Positions 1 through 8,224 of a stretch of DNA of 24,984 nucleotides are shown in pieces. The stretch comes from a virus. The stretch is from IMG/VR virus record IMGVR_UViG_3300048022_000034, positions 1 through 24,984 of that record; one strand, given 5' to 3'. Both the position numbers and the translations under genes were made by a program. The notes below the pieces were generated by a model. It made no database searches. It saw nothing but the letters and a program-made list of their open reading frames with translations, and was not told where the DNA came from. Position 1 is the stretch's first letter. Every line of letters starts with the position of its first letter.

Positions 1-2
1 CA

Positions 3-29
3 GTTAAAGACAAGTATCCAAAAGGTTAA
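3..29 (+). CDS. 3' end of an upstream gene (partial)
   Basis: One frame stays open from the window edge and encodes VKDKYPKG followed by TAA at 27-29, directly before the tail-fibre start at 32. It is probably the last eight codons of the preceding structural gene, because genes here are packed end to end. The two other frames give either an early stop or run into the next gene. Only the tail is visible, so no function can be assigned. Confidence 0.4.
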   Translation, partial: VKDKYPKG

Positions 30-31
30 TT

Positions 32-1117
32 ATGAGTACAATCGCAGTCAATGCAATTACTGATGCCAATGCTGGTAACACAACAAGCATCAATGGAGTC
101 ACGCCTAATACATCTAACGTAATTGGTAAGAACATACTTATTAACGGTGCTATGAATGTGGCACAACGTGGGACAAGTTCAACTGGTGTTACAGCTAGCG
201 GTTATTATACTTGTGATAGGATGCGGTATTCTGAAAACAGTTTAGGAACAGCAGCATTTACTATAGAACAATCCACTGACGCACCTTCTGGTTTTGATTA
301 TTCTCTAAAACAAACAACTACAACAGCAGAGGGGGCTGTTAATGCAACAGATGCTTGTAGAATAATAGATTACCGTATAGAAGGACAAGATTATTCCCGA
401 CTTGCATACGGAACTTCTGACGCAAAAAGTGTAACACTATCTTTTTGGGTTAAATCTAGCGTAACTGGAAATTATTCTGTATCTCTTGCAACTTTTTTAT
501 CAGCGTCTTTCAATAGAATTATCGGGTCAACTTACACAATTAATTCAGCTAATACTTGGGAATACAAAACAATTACATTTGTTGGTGATACTTCTGCTGG
601 GCATGATGGTGGAGCTATTATTGGAGCTAATTTGTATTTTAGTATAGGAGCTGGATCTGATCTTACTTCTACTGATAATTCCTCTTGGGGGGATTATGCG
701 TTAGGAAAATTTCACTATGGTCAAACCGCACAAGTTCAAAATACTCTTAACGCTACATTTCAAATCACAGGAGTTCAGCTAGAGGTTGGCGACACAGCTA
801 CTGAGTTTGAGCATAGACCGTATACGACTGAGTTGCAGTTGTGTCAGAGGTACTACCAACAACCAATAGATAGCGGATTAGATTTTTTTGCTGGTTACAT
901 GGTAAATGGTTACTACGGCCCAGGATGTTTTTCAACATGGTATTGTGAAATGAGATCAACGCCTACAGTAGGAGTTACTCTTGGTAGTTTAAGTCTTGTT
1001 GGTACTGTGTCTGTCAATTACTTTGATAAAAAAAGATTTAAGTTAAATCCAAGTGCTAACGGTACTGGTAGTGGTTTTTGGTATTTAGCTAAACTAACAG
1101 CAGATGCGGAGTTATAA
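32..1117 (+). CDS. Putative tail fibre / receptor-binding protein
   Basis: This 361-aa protein has the layout common in phage tail-fibre tips. A short N-terminal segment is followed by NILINGAMNVAQRG (about 34-47), a beta-rich Ser/Thr/Gly-rich middle, and QLEVGDTATEFEHRPY leading to LQLCQRYYQQ (about 248-280). Proteins with the LINGAM, EVG-FEHR and LCQRYY motifs are usually annotated as tail fibre or carbohydrate-binding jelly-roll virion proteins. The protein would sit on the tail and contact the host surface. The start follows an AAAAGG stretch. The next gene begins 1 nt after the stop. The residues beyond about 280 look like a variable tip. Membership of the tail module is fairly sure; the exact receptor role is inferred. 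Confidence 0.65.
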   Translation: MSTIAVNAITDANAGNTTSINGVTPNTSNVIGKNILINGAMNVAQRGTSSTGVTASGYYTCDRMRYSENSLGTAAFTIEQSTDAPSGFDYSLKQTTTTAEGAVNATDACRIIDYRIEGQDYSRLAYGTSDAKSVTLSFWVKSSVTGNYSVSLATFLSASFNRIIGSTYTINSANTWEYKTITFVGDTSAGHDGGAIIGANLYFSIGAGSDLTSTDNSSWGDYALGKFHYGQTAQVQNTLNATFQITGVQLEVGDTATEFEHRPYTTELQLCQRYYQQPIDSGLDFFAGYMVNGYYGPGCFSTWYCEMRSTPTVGVTLGSLSLVGTVSVNYFDKKRFKLNPSANGTGSGFWYLAKLTADAEL

Positions 1118-1279
1118 ATGTATAAGATAAGAGAGAAAAATTTAATTACTAACGAAGTATTATCTGGAATTATTCGTACATCAGACGGTGCAATCATTCC
1201 TGATGATGAAGCTAATACAGATTGGCAAGAATATCAAAAGTGGCTGGCTGAGGGCAACACACCAGATCCAGCAGATTAA
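1118..1279 (+). CDS. Small tail-associated protein (53 aa)
   Basis: An ATG directly after the fibre stop opens a 53-aa frame preceded by a GGAG at about 1108-1111. The protein is acidic at its C-terminus and contains [21 protein letters not shown]-like sequence in residues 33-53. This ending is seen in many small phage proteins located between tail-fibre genes, sometimes as the C-terminus of fibre-assembly-like proteins. Its position between two fibre genes suggests a role in fibre assembly or as a fibre accessory, but no enzymatic motif is visible. Confidence 0.6.
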   Translation: MYKIREKNLITNEVLSGIIRTSDGAIIPDDEANTDWQEYQKWLAEGNTPDPAD

Positions 1280-1295
1280 TTAACAGGAGATATAG

Positions 1296-2087
1296 ATGGC
1301 AGATACAACGACCACAACTTATTCTCTGGTAAAGCCAGAGATTGGCGCATCCGAGGATTCTTGGGGGACAAAGATAAACAATAACCTTGACGGCATTGAT
1401 GACTTGCTCGACGGAACAACTGCCGTTACAGGTATTGATATTAACTCTGGTACGATTGATAACGCAGTTATTGGAGGCGCAACGCCAGCGGCTGGAACGT
1501 TTACAACTGCAAACGCCACAACATTACAAATTGGCGGCGTGTCAATTACATCTACAGCCGCAGAGCTAAATCATTGTGACGGCGTTACGTCAAATATTCA
1601 GACTCAATTTGATGCGCTATCTACATTAGATCAAATAAAAAATGCGCTTAATCCAGTTGGATCAATTTTTACAACGGTAACTAATTATGCTGACTCAGCT
1701 GCGGTGGTTGCTGCAATTGGAGGGACAACATGGGTTAGATTCGGAGCTGGAAGAGCTTTAGTTGGTTACGACGCAAGCGATACAGACTTTGACGCCGCAG
1801 AAGAAACTGGCGGTACTAAAGATTCAATTATACCTACACACACTCACACAGCTACTTCGGCTTCAACGTCTACAGACTCTGGACATACACACAGCGTTGC
1901 ACGAGGTCTTGGTGCTTCTGGCGCTGGTGGAGATGCTTTGTTGTCAGGAAGCGGTGTTCAGTCAGGTTCAGCAACTGCAAACATTACTACTACAACTACA
2001 ACAACAATAGCTAGTGCTGGTGAATCAGCAACAGGTAAAAACTTACAACCGTACATAACAGTTTTTATGTGGAAACGAACTGCATAA
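1296..2087 (+). CDS. Tail fibre protein with collar-like C-terminal domain
   Basis: This 263-aa protein starts after a good ribosome-binding site (ACAGGAG, 1283-1289). The N-terminal part (about 1-110) contains short repeats of the type [20 protein letters not shown], which build the shaft of many phage fibres. From about residue 119 (NPVGSI) onward it resembles phage tail-collar and gp10/gp12 tip domains: [16 protein letters not shown], a His/Thr cluster ([14 protein letters not shown], about 178-200) and the ending [15 protein letters not shown]. His pairs in such tips can bind metal in the T4 gp12 family; that is by analogy. It is flanked by another fibre gene and a large tail protein. Confidence 0.75.
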   Translation: MADTTTTTYSLVKPEIGASEDSWGTKINNNLDGIDDLLDGTTAVTGIDINSGTIDNAVIGGATPAAGTFTTANATTLQIGGVSITSTAAELNHCDGVTSNIQTQFDALSTLDQIKNALNPVGSIFTTVTNYADSAAVVAAIGGTTWVRFGAGRALVGYDASDTDFDAAEETGGTKDSIIPTHTHTATSASTSTDSGHTHSVARGLGASGAGGDALLSGSGVQSGSATANITTTTTTTIASAGESATGKNLQPYITVFMWKRTA

Positions 2088-2097
2088 GGGAAAATAG

Positions 2098-3576
2098 ATG
2101 GCATTGATTCCATTAAAGCTACCGCCGGGCGTGTACAAGAACGGCACAGAGTTTGAGCAATCAAACAGATGGCGTGACGCAAGTTTAGTGCGCTGGTCTG
2201 AGGGCAGTATGCGTCCAGTTGGCGGATGGACTGATTTTGTTACATCTGGCATAGCCGCTCCGCCTCGAGGAATGCATGGTTGGCGAGATCTAGACGCTAA
2301 TAATAATCTTGCGGCTGGAACCTATGAAAAACTGTATGCAATAAGCTCTGCTGGAACTGTTACCGATATTACTCCAGCTTCATTTACATCCGGCAGGGAA
2401 TCTGCAACACAAAATACTGGATATGGCGGTGGATTGTATAACGTAGGATCGTATAGTACTCCTAGAACTCCATCTGCAAACTGGTTGCCAGCTACAACTT
2501 GGGCAATCGATAACTTTGGCGAGGATTTAGTTGCCTGCTCATCAACCGATGGAAAATTACATTTATGGGACGTTGACGGCGGCGGTGTCGCCGCACCAAT
2601 AACTAATGCGCCAGTAAACAATCAAAGTTTGATTGTTACCGAGGAGCGGTTTTTGTTTGCTTTGGGCGCTGGCGCTAATCCTCGTAAAATACAATGGTGC
2701 GATAAGGAAAACTTAACGTCATGGACGCCAGCAGCAACAAATGAGGCTGGCGACATTGAATTACAGTCCTCTGGAACAATTAGATCTGCAATTAGAATTA
2801 GAGGCAGAACTTTAATAGTTACTGACGTTGACGCTCACTTGGCTACTTATCAAGGGCCGCCGTATGTATATGGATTTGAGCGCGTTGGCTCTGCCTGCGG
2901 CACTGACTCACCAAAGTCGTTGGTTGCGGTTGATCAAGCCGCATTTTGGATGGGGCAGAAGGGATTCTTTTTCTTTGATGGATCAATCGTAAAAGAACTT
3001 AACTGCGAAGTTAGCGATCATATATTTCGAGACATAAACACAAACCAAATCAGTAAAGTATATGCAACGCATAACAGCCGTTTTTCAGAAATCTGGTGGT
3101 TCTATGCCAGTGAAGATTCTACAGAAAACAATCGTTATGTTTCATACGATTATAAAGACAATATATGGATGATTGGCGAGCTGTCTCGAACAGCTGCTAT
3201 TGATACCGGCATTTTGCGTTATCCAATATGGGCGAATAGCAATGGAAGGCTTTACTTCCAAGAATATGGATTTAATCACGACGGCGCAACGCAATTTGTT
3301 GAATCTGGCCCGATAAGTCTTGGTAATGGTGATAACATTATGCACGTCACTGATTTAATTCCAGATGAGTTAACTCAAGGCGACGTAAACGCCAAGTTTA
3401 AGACTAGGTTTTATCCTAACGGCACAGAAAGCGAGTTTGGATCATTCACAATGGCTAATCCAACAAACGTGAGATTTAGTGGTAGACAGGTAAGAATGAG
3501 AGTTGAGACTACGGTCAATAATGATTGGCGAGTTGGCACGATGCGAATCGAGGCCAAGGCCGGAGGCAAGCGTTGA
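2098..3576 (+). CDS. Large virion protein, putative tail nozzle / stabilisation protein
   Basis: This 492-aa protein opens with LPPGVYKNGTEFEQSNRW and RWSEGSMRPVGGWTDF, followed by repeated beta segments (YEKLYAISSAGTV, DLVACSSTDGKLHLWDV, RFLFALGAG, IRGRTLIVTDVDA). This looks like a beta-propeller-type fold. Similar length and organisation are known for the tail nozzle / packaged-DNA stabilisation protein of P22-like phages (gp10). The match is to architecture, not to a diagnostic motif. It ends RVGTMRIEAKAGGKR, and its stop codon overlaps the start of the next gene (TTGA). It is very likely a virion protein; the nozzle assignment is tentative. Confidence 0.55.
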   Translation: MALIPLKLPPGVYKNGTEFEQSNRWRDASLVRWSEGSMRPVGGWTDFVTSGIAAPPRGMHGWRDLDANNNLAAGTYEKLYAISSAGTVTDITPASFTSGRESATQNTGYGGGLYNVGSYSTPRTPSANWLPATTWAIDNFGEDLVACSSTDGKLHLWDVDGGGVAAPITNAPVNNQSLIVTEERFLFALGAGANPRKIQWCDKENLTSWTPAATNEAGDIELQSSGTIRSAIRIRGRTLIVTDVDAHLATYQGPPYVYGFERVGSACGTDSPKSLVAVDQAAFWMGQKGFFFFDGSIVKELNCEVSDHIFRDINTNQISKVYATHNSRFSEIWWFYASEDSTENNRYVSYDYKDNIWMIGELSRTAAIDTGILRYPIWANSNGRLYFQEYGFNHDGATQFVESGPISLGNGDNIMHVTDLIPDELTQGDVNAKFKTRFYPNGTESEFGSFTMANPTNVRFSGRQVRMRVETTVNNDWRVGTMRIEAKAGGKR

Positions 3577-4232
3577 CTGGGCCTCCACCATTAGGCGGCA
3601 GCTGGCGAGAATGGGCCGAGCGTCTTAATAACTTTATTGCCCGAACAAAGAATAAGCTGGATTTTAAGTTAACTGGCGATTCTGCGTCTGAAGATGGGAT
3701 TATGCTCTGGGACGCATCAATAGAGCATATGGTTGTCTCAACAAATGGCGCTTTTCAGCCCATTCCATACGGTGAGAACTCATATGGATACTTTGTAGAT
3801 TTTACTAATCAAACTGCCTCAACTATTAATACGGCTACTGCGTTAACGTTTAATACAAGTGCATCGTCGCACAATGTGTCTATTGACGGCACTGATGCAA
3901 GCAAGATTGTGTTTGCTAAATCTGGCGTATATCGATTAAATTTTAGCGCTGAAATTACTTCAAGTTCAGCCAGTACGGTTACGTTTTATTTCTGGCCTCG
4001 AGTTAACGGCGTTAATCTAGCAAACTCAACAATGGTGACTACGCTACACAGTAACGGAGACAAAAAAATTATTAGCAGGTCTGGCGTTTTTGAGGTTGAT
4101 GCCAACGATTATTTGCAATCAATGTTTGCTGTAGATAGCACAAATGGATCTTTATCAACGACTGCGGCAACTGCATTTTGCCCAGCATCGCCATCTGTAA
4201 CGCTGTCCGTGGCAGAACTTTATGTGCCATGA
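3573..4232 (+). CDS. Virion protein with C1q-like beta domain
   Basis: I place the start at TTG 3573, which overlaps the previous stop (TTGA) and lies 6 nt after GGAGG (3562-3566), giving 219 aa. An upstream TTG at 3525 would add residues from within the previous gene and has no ribosome-binding site. After an N-terminal helical part (GGSWREWAERLNNFI) the protein is a single beta-rich domain. The pattern IVFAKSGVYRLNFSAEI...VTFYFWPRVNG...SGVFEVDANDYLQ resembles C1q/TNF-like jelly rolls found in phage tail accessory proteins. It probably decorates the tail or fibre. The function is inferred from fold resemblance and location. Confidence 0.6.
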   Translation: MTGPPPLGGSWREWAERLNNFIARTKNKLDFKLTGDSASEDGIMLWDASIEHMVVSTNGAFQPIPYGENSYGYFVDFTNQTASTINTATALTFNTSASSHNVSIDGTDASKIVFAKSGVYRLNFSAEITSSSASTVTFYFWPRVNGVNLANSTMVTTLHSNGDKKIISRSGVFEVDANDYLQSMFAVDSTNGSLSTTAATAFCPASPSVTLSVAELYVP

Positions 4233-4594
4233 ATGTTACTGAAAAACTGGTCGAATGCAGGAAGTATATTGATGACGCTCTTGCTTATAGCGGTGGTACA
4301 CATACTTTCGATGATATTGTTCTTGGTGTTCTTAGCTATAGGTACCAATTTTGGCCTCTTGATGATGGTTGTTGTGTTACTGAAATCATTGAGTATCCGC
4401 GTAAAAAAGTGTTTCACGTTTTTCTAGCTGGTGGTAGGCTTGAACAAATTACAGCCTTAAATGAGCCATTTGCTGAGTTTGCCAAGGCAAACGGATGCTC
4501 TTCATTAACAATAGCTGGTCGTAAGGGCTGGGAAAAAGTATTAAATAAACTTGGATGGAATTTTGAGTTTACAACGCTTAAAAGGGAGATATAA
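4229..4594 (+). CDS. Conserved phage protein of unknown function (121 aa)
   Basis: The start ATG 4229 overlaps the preceding TGA (ATGA), suggesting coupled translation. An extension back to 4178 would lie inside the neighbour and is unlikely. The sequence contains LAYSGGTHTFDDIV, YQFWPLDDGCCVTEII, VFHVFLAGGRLEQI, and ends with FAKANGCSSLTIAGRKGWEKVLNKLGW. The combination of a short alpha/beta protein with an AGRKGWEKVL helix is familiar from podovirus structural blocks and is vaguely like a GNAT-type fold, but no CoA-binding motif can be pointed to. Its place between tail and ejection genes suggests morphogenesis. Confidence 0.6.
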   Translation: MNVTEKLVECRKYIDDALAYSGGTHTFDDIVLGVLSYRYQFWPLDDGCCVTEIIEYPRKKVFHVFLAGGRLEQITALNEPFAEFAKANGCSSLTIAGRKGWEKVLNKLGWNFEFTTLKREI

Positions 4595-5089
4595 ATGAGC
4601 GGCGGCAGTAAAGGCGGAAGCCGACAAACAACCAGTACCTTGCCTGCATGGGTTCAAGCGCCAGCAGAAAGAAATATTGCTAGAGCTGAACAAGCCCAAA
4701 AAGTTGGTTATATGCCATTTTACGGGCCTGACGTTGCAGCATTCAATCCAACTCAACAGGCGGCTTTTAATACAAATATTGGCGCAGCAGAAGCATTTGG
4801 TATGCTTCCGCAGGGATCGTTAACTGCCATGCAAGGAATGGCGCCGAATCCACAAACATTTGCAGGCGGACTACAAGGCTATTCATCTGGCGCTTTGTTT
4901 GATCAAGCTCTAGCTGAGTTACAGGCAAGAAGGCCGGGGCAGGTAGCTCAATACAACAAAATGTTTGTTAATCCATTTAGCGGCAGTCAACCGGCCCCAT
5001 TAGCGCCGCCTAATGATAACTCTGCATTATTAGATTCTTATGCGCAAAGGCTAGGTAGAATTGAAGGCCACGTCTTTACGCCGCGATAA
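4595..5089 (+). CDS. Putative internal/ejection-associated virion protein (164 aa)
   Basis: It starts directly after the previous stop, with AAGGGAGAT upstream as ribosome-binding site. The N-terminus (MSGGSKGGSRQTTSTLPAW) is Gly/Ser-rich and flexible, followed by PTQQAAFNTNIGAAEAFGML and a Pro/Gln-rich second half. There are no transmembrane helices or catalytic motifs. It lies just before a Gln/Ala-rich protein of ejection type, and similar Gly-rich short proteins often precede ejection genes. I infer an internal virion role; the sequence itself does not prove it. Confidence 0.5.
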   Translation: MSGGSKGGSRQTTSTLPAWVQAPAERNIARAEQAQKVGYMPFYGPDVAAFNPTQQAAFNTNIGAAEAFGMLPQGSLTAMQGMAPNPQTFAGGLQGYSSGALFDQALAELQARRPGQVAQYNKMFVNPFSGSQPAPLAPPNDNSALLDSYAQRLGRIEGHVFTPR

Positions 5090-5106
5090 ACTATAAAGGA
5101 CAAATT

Positions 5107-6081
5107 ATGGCAGGATCACCACAGGGCGGAATTCCTAACGTAAACCAAGCGGCGGCTCAAGGCGTATACGGAGCTGGGCAAGGCGCTGCTTTTGAAATGG
5201 GATATGCGCCGCAACAAGTTCAAGCAGGACAATTGGCAACTACTGATCTTTCTCAGTATCAAAATCCTTACACGCAACAAGTTATTGACGCTCAGGCGCA
5301 AGATGTATTGCGTAACGCTCAAATAGGTATGCAAAATCTTGGTGCGCAAGCACAGGCCGCTAGTGCATTTGGTGGTTCTCGGCACGGGATAGCCCAAGCT
5401 GAAATTGGGCGTGGCGTTGCTGATATGCTGGGGCAACAATCTGCGGCGCTAAGGGCGCAAGGATTTCAGAACGCACAACAGGCCGCTCAAGCTGATATTG
5501 CCAATCGAATGGCGGCAGATCAGTTTAACGTTGGCAGTGGATTGCAAGGTAGTCAGCAACGTTTAGCGGCTGGAAATCAACTTGCAAACGTTGCTAACCT
5601 TGGATTTGGCATGGGTCAACAAATTAATCAAAATTTGTACGATCAAGGCGCATTGCAACAAGCTGCGCAACAAGCGTTAATTGATTCTGCAAAACAACAA
5701 TATGCAGGATATGTTGGCGCCCCAGCAAATAGCATTAACTATGCGTCTAACGCAATTGGAGCTACTCCAATGGGCGGAGGAGCAACTCAAACTCAAACTG
5801 GAAGTCCGGGGATGGGGCAAACATTATCTACAATACTTGGGCTTGCAAGTATGGCTGGATTTTCAGATGAAAATTTAAAAACAAACATTAAATACATAGA
5901 TAAAACTTTAAGTGGCATTGAAATGTATACATGGGATTGGAATGAAAAAGCAAAAGAACTCGGCATTGATAGTCAGCCAAAAGCTGGAGTTATTGCTCAG
6001 AAAATATTACTTACTCATCCTGATGCCGTATCAGTAGCAGATAATGGTTATTTAATGGTCGATTATTCTAAGATAAATTAA
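5107..6081 (+). CDS. Ejection-type internal virion protein with S74-like C-terminal domain
   Basis: This 324-aa protein has two parts. Residues about 1-245 are rich in Gln, Ala and Gly with long predicted helices (QNPYTQQVIDAQAQDVLRN, AQAAQADIANRM, GGSRHGIAQAE), a style typical of podovirus DNA-ejection proteins. Residues about 253-324 start with SDENLKTNIKYID and continue with YTWDWNEKAKELGI, KAGVIAQKILLTHPDAV and NGYLMVDYSKIN. This is the pattern of the peptidase S74 / intramolecular chaperone family, which trimerises and often self-cleaves before the conserved Ser-Asp (here S253-D254). A ribosome-binding site (AAAGGA, 5094-5099) precedes the ATG. Whether cleavage occurs is unknown. Confidence 0.65.
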   Translation: MAGSPQGGIPNVNQAAAQGVYGAGQGAAFEMGYAPQQVQAGQLATTDLSQYQNPYTQQVIDAQAQDVLRNAQIGMQNLGAQAQAASAFGGSRHGIAQAEIGRGVADMLGQQSAALRAQGFQNAQQAAQADIANRMAADQFNVGSGLQGSQQRLAAGNQLANVANLGFGMGQQINQNLYDQGALQQAAQQALIDSAKQQYAGYVGAPANSINYASNAIGATPMGGGATQTQTGSPGMGQTLSTILGLASMAGFSDENLKTNIKYIDKTLSGIEMYTWDWNEKAKELGIDSQPKAGVIAQKILLTHPDAVSVADNGYLMVDYSKIN

Positions 6082-6082
6082 T

Positions 6083-6496
6083 ATGTTTAATCCATTTGAA
6101 AAAAACCGCCCCAATCCTTATAACTCGCAAGGATTGTTTGGGCAAGTAACTATGTCGCCTTATGTTGCAGCTCAATTAGGTGGCGAACAAAATCTAATGC
6201 CGGCGTCAACTGTTGCGCCTCCAACGCCTCCTAGTTATGAAGAACCTCAAGGCATCCCATCTGGATTATTATCCAAAGACCAACCAAAAGGCGGTTCTTT
6301 AGAGGATTATTCATTAGGGCAAGGGGATTCCGGTATTGGTTTGCAACTCCCAACACAGACAGACATTGGAATGCAAGGGCCAACTAACGGTGGATCAATT
6401 GGATTGCAACTTCCAGATATGCAAGTTCCAAATATGCAGCTTCCAGATCAGGATGAAGATGGTTTAGGAATGTTCATTAGGGACTTTAGCTTCTAA
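6083..6496 (+). CDS. Low-complexity virion-block protein with short repeats (137 aa)
   Basis: The ATG lies 1 nt after the previous stop. The protein is Pro/Gln/Gly-rich and contains an imperfect internal repeat: GIGLQLPTQTDIGMQ, then SIGLQLPDMQVPNMQLPD in roughly residues 87-125. It is likely disordered and has no catalytic motif or membrane segment. It lies between two putative ejection proteins, so it may be an internal virion or scaffold-like component. The function is not recognised. Confidence 0.5.
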   Translation: MFNPFEKNRPNPYNSQGLFGQVTMSPYVAAQLGGEQNLMPASTVAPPTPPSYEEPQGIPSGLLSKDQPKGGSLEDYSLGQGDSGIGLQLPTQTDIGMQGPTNGGSIGLQLPDMQVPNMQLPDQDEDGLGMFIRDFSF

Positions 6497-6508
6497 ATAG
6501 GAAAAAAT

Positions 6509-8221
6509 ATGGCAATGGGATTACTTAATGCGGTCGACTTGATGGCGGAAAAAATAGCAAAAAAAAGAGGGCTAAATGCTCAACAACCTCAGTTAGTCCA
6601 GCCGCAACAAAACAGAATGGTTCCAATTGTAGAAAATCGTCCTGCTCCTATGGAGCAAATTATGCCAAATTCAACTATGGTATCCAGAATGCCGCGTAAT
6701 TCAACCATGAATCAACAGCTTTACAACGCTCAATTGCCGGGGAATCCAAACGAAATTATTTCTCCTGCTTATCCAGTAGAAGAAAAAATGTACAACGCTG
6801 GTCAAATAAGCGCTCCTATATATGAGGTAGACACGTCTAGGATGCGGCAAAGTCCGCCATCCAATATACAGCGAGAGGTGGTTTATCCGGGGCAACAAAT
6901 AAACAGTTTAGGCTCTAATGGCGGCGTTATTGACAAGATACAATCTGACGATAGGTTTTCTTTTTCAAGCCAAGATTCTCTTGGATTAAAAAGAAATGGA
7001 ACTGTGCAATTTAAAGGAACCGATACGGGAGTTGATCCAGTTCAGTTGGATAAAAATCAACAAAGATTAAGCCAAGGTTACGGCTCGCAAAAACACTACG
7101 AAAACACATTTGGCAATGCTGAATTTATGCTTGCATTGGCAATGGGATTTAACAACTTAAGCACTTTTCCAAATGCGCAATGGGGCCAGTTTTTGCAAGG
7201 CCAAATGAAAGACATTTCAACGCAAAAGAAAGCAACAAACAACGCCAATTGGTTTGTAAGTAGAGGCAGAGAAGATCTTGCAGAAGCTGTTTTTAACGGC
7301 CTACCAATGGAACAGGCTTTGGCAGAATACAACAAAAAGCCAGATGAAACTTTTAGGGAGCTTACCGCAGAAGAATATAAAGCAATGGGCCATGATCCAC
7401 TTGTGAACGGAAGAATACAAGTTAGCGAAACAACTGGCAAAAAATCTGGTTTTGGAAGTAAGCCGCCTGTAACAAATGTTAGTGTCAATACTGGTGATCC
7501 TGCCACCTCATTTGGCAAAGAAATAGGCAAGTTAGGCGCGACAGAATTTGTTGAATTACAAAAAAATGCAATGAAAGCGCCAAGAGCAATAGCATCAATG
7601 AGTGCGATTACAGAGGCATTAGTAGATCCTACTATTTTTGAGACAGGGCCGGGTGCGGAACTGGGCGTTACTATATCAAAAATAAAAGAATTTGCTAGGC
7701 GATCAGCAGGATCATTTTTTGATGCGGATGGAACATTTAGGCCAACAACTAAAGATGGGAAAAAAATTACAGAGGCAGCGCTTATAAATGCTGCATTAGG
7801 ATCATCTGTTTTTGGCGCTATTGGAGAGCTTGGAATTGGTGCAAGAGGATTAGATACTGTAGCAGAAAGGCAATTTTTACAAGAAGTTCTAGCTGGAACA
7901 ATTGAGATGACGCCGGCTACTTTGTTGTATATGTCTTATCTAAAACAAAAAGTATTGAAAGCGCAAATGGAAGATTACAATACAAAATTTGATAATCCAA
8001 AAATAGCAGAAGATGCAGCAAAAGCAGGATTTTCTAGAGTAGAAATTCCTGATATGCCTTTGCCAGATTTTGAATCTCTTTCTGATGCAGAAAAATATCT
8101 TGAAAAACAAAGAAGGGCAAGAGGATTCTATCAAGTTCGACCTAATTCCGATGCTGAAGATGACTCAGAAACCTTTATTGATGAAGATGGAATTGAATAC
8201 GATATTGAGGTAGTAGAATAA
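6509..8221 (+). CDS. Putative internal virion / DNA-ejection protein (570 aa)
   Basis: It starts ATG 6509 after AAATAGGAAA. The N-terminal third is Gln/Asn/Pro-rich (LNAQQPQLVQPQQNRM). The centre contains FMLALAMGFNNLSTFPNAQWGQF and a charged helical section. The last third has GLDTVAERQFLQEVLAGTI followed by an acidic tail (SDAEDDSETFIDEDGIEYD). The length, flexible N-terminus and location upstream of the portal fit ejection proteins of short-tailed phages, but no specific family motif is evident. The stop is followed within 3 nt by the next gene, so the two are probably cotranslated. Confidence 0.5.
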   Translation: MAMGLLNAVDLMAEKIAKKRGLNAQQPQLVQPQQNRMVPIVENRPAPMEQIMPNSTMVSRMPRNSTMNQQLYNAQLPGNPNEIISPAYPVEEKMYNAGQISAPIYEVDTSRMRQSPPSNIQREVVYPGQQINSLGSNGGVIDKIQSDDRFSFSSQDSLGLKRNGTVQFKGTDTGVDPVQLDKNQQRLSQGYGSQKHYENTFGNAEFMLALAMGFNNLSTFPNAQWGQFLQGQMKDISTQKKATNNANWFVSRGREDLAEAVFNGLPMEQALAEYNKKPDETFRELTAEEYKAMGHDPLVNGRIQVSETTGKKSGFGSKPPVTNVSVNTGDPATSFGKEIGKLGATEFVELQKNAMKAPRAIASMSAITEALVDPTIFETGPGAELGVTISKIKEFARRSAGSFFDADGTFRPTTKDGKKITEAALINAALGSSVFGAIGELGIGARGLDTVAERQFLQEVLAGTIEMTPATLLYMSYLKQKVLKAQMEDYNTKFDNPKIAEDAAKAGFSRVEIPDMPLPDFESLSDAEKYLEKQRRARGFYQVRPNSDAEDDSETFIDEDGIEYDIEVVE

Positions 8222-8224
8222 ATT

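Noticed and set aside
1319-2252. Several short frames of 60-82 aa on both strands
   Set aside because: They overlap the collar-type fibre and nozzle-like genes in other frames and reflect their repetitive Thr/Ala codons.
7096-7530. Minus-strand 144-aa frame
   Set aside because: It lies wholly inside the 570-aa virion gene, with no ribosome-binding site or recognisable motif.
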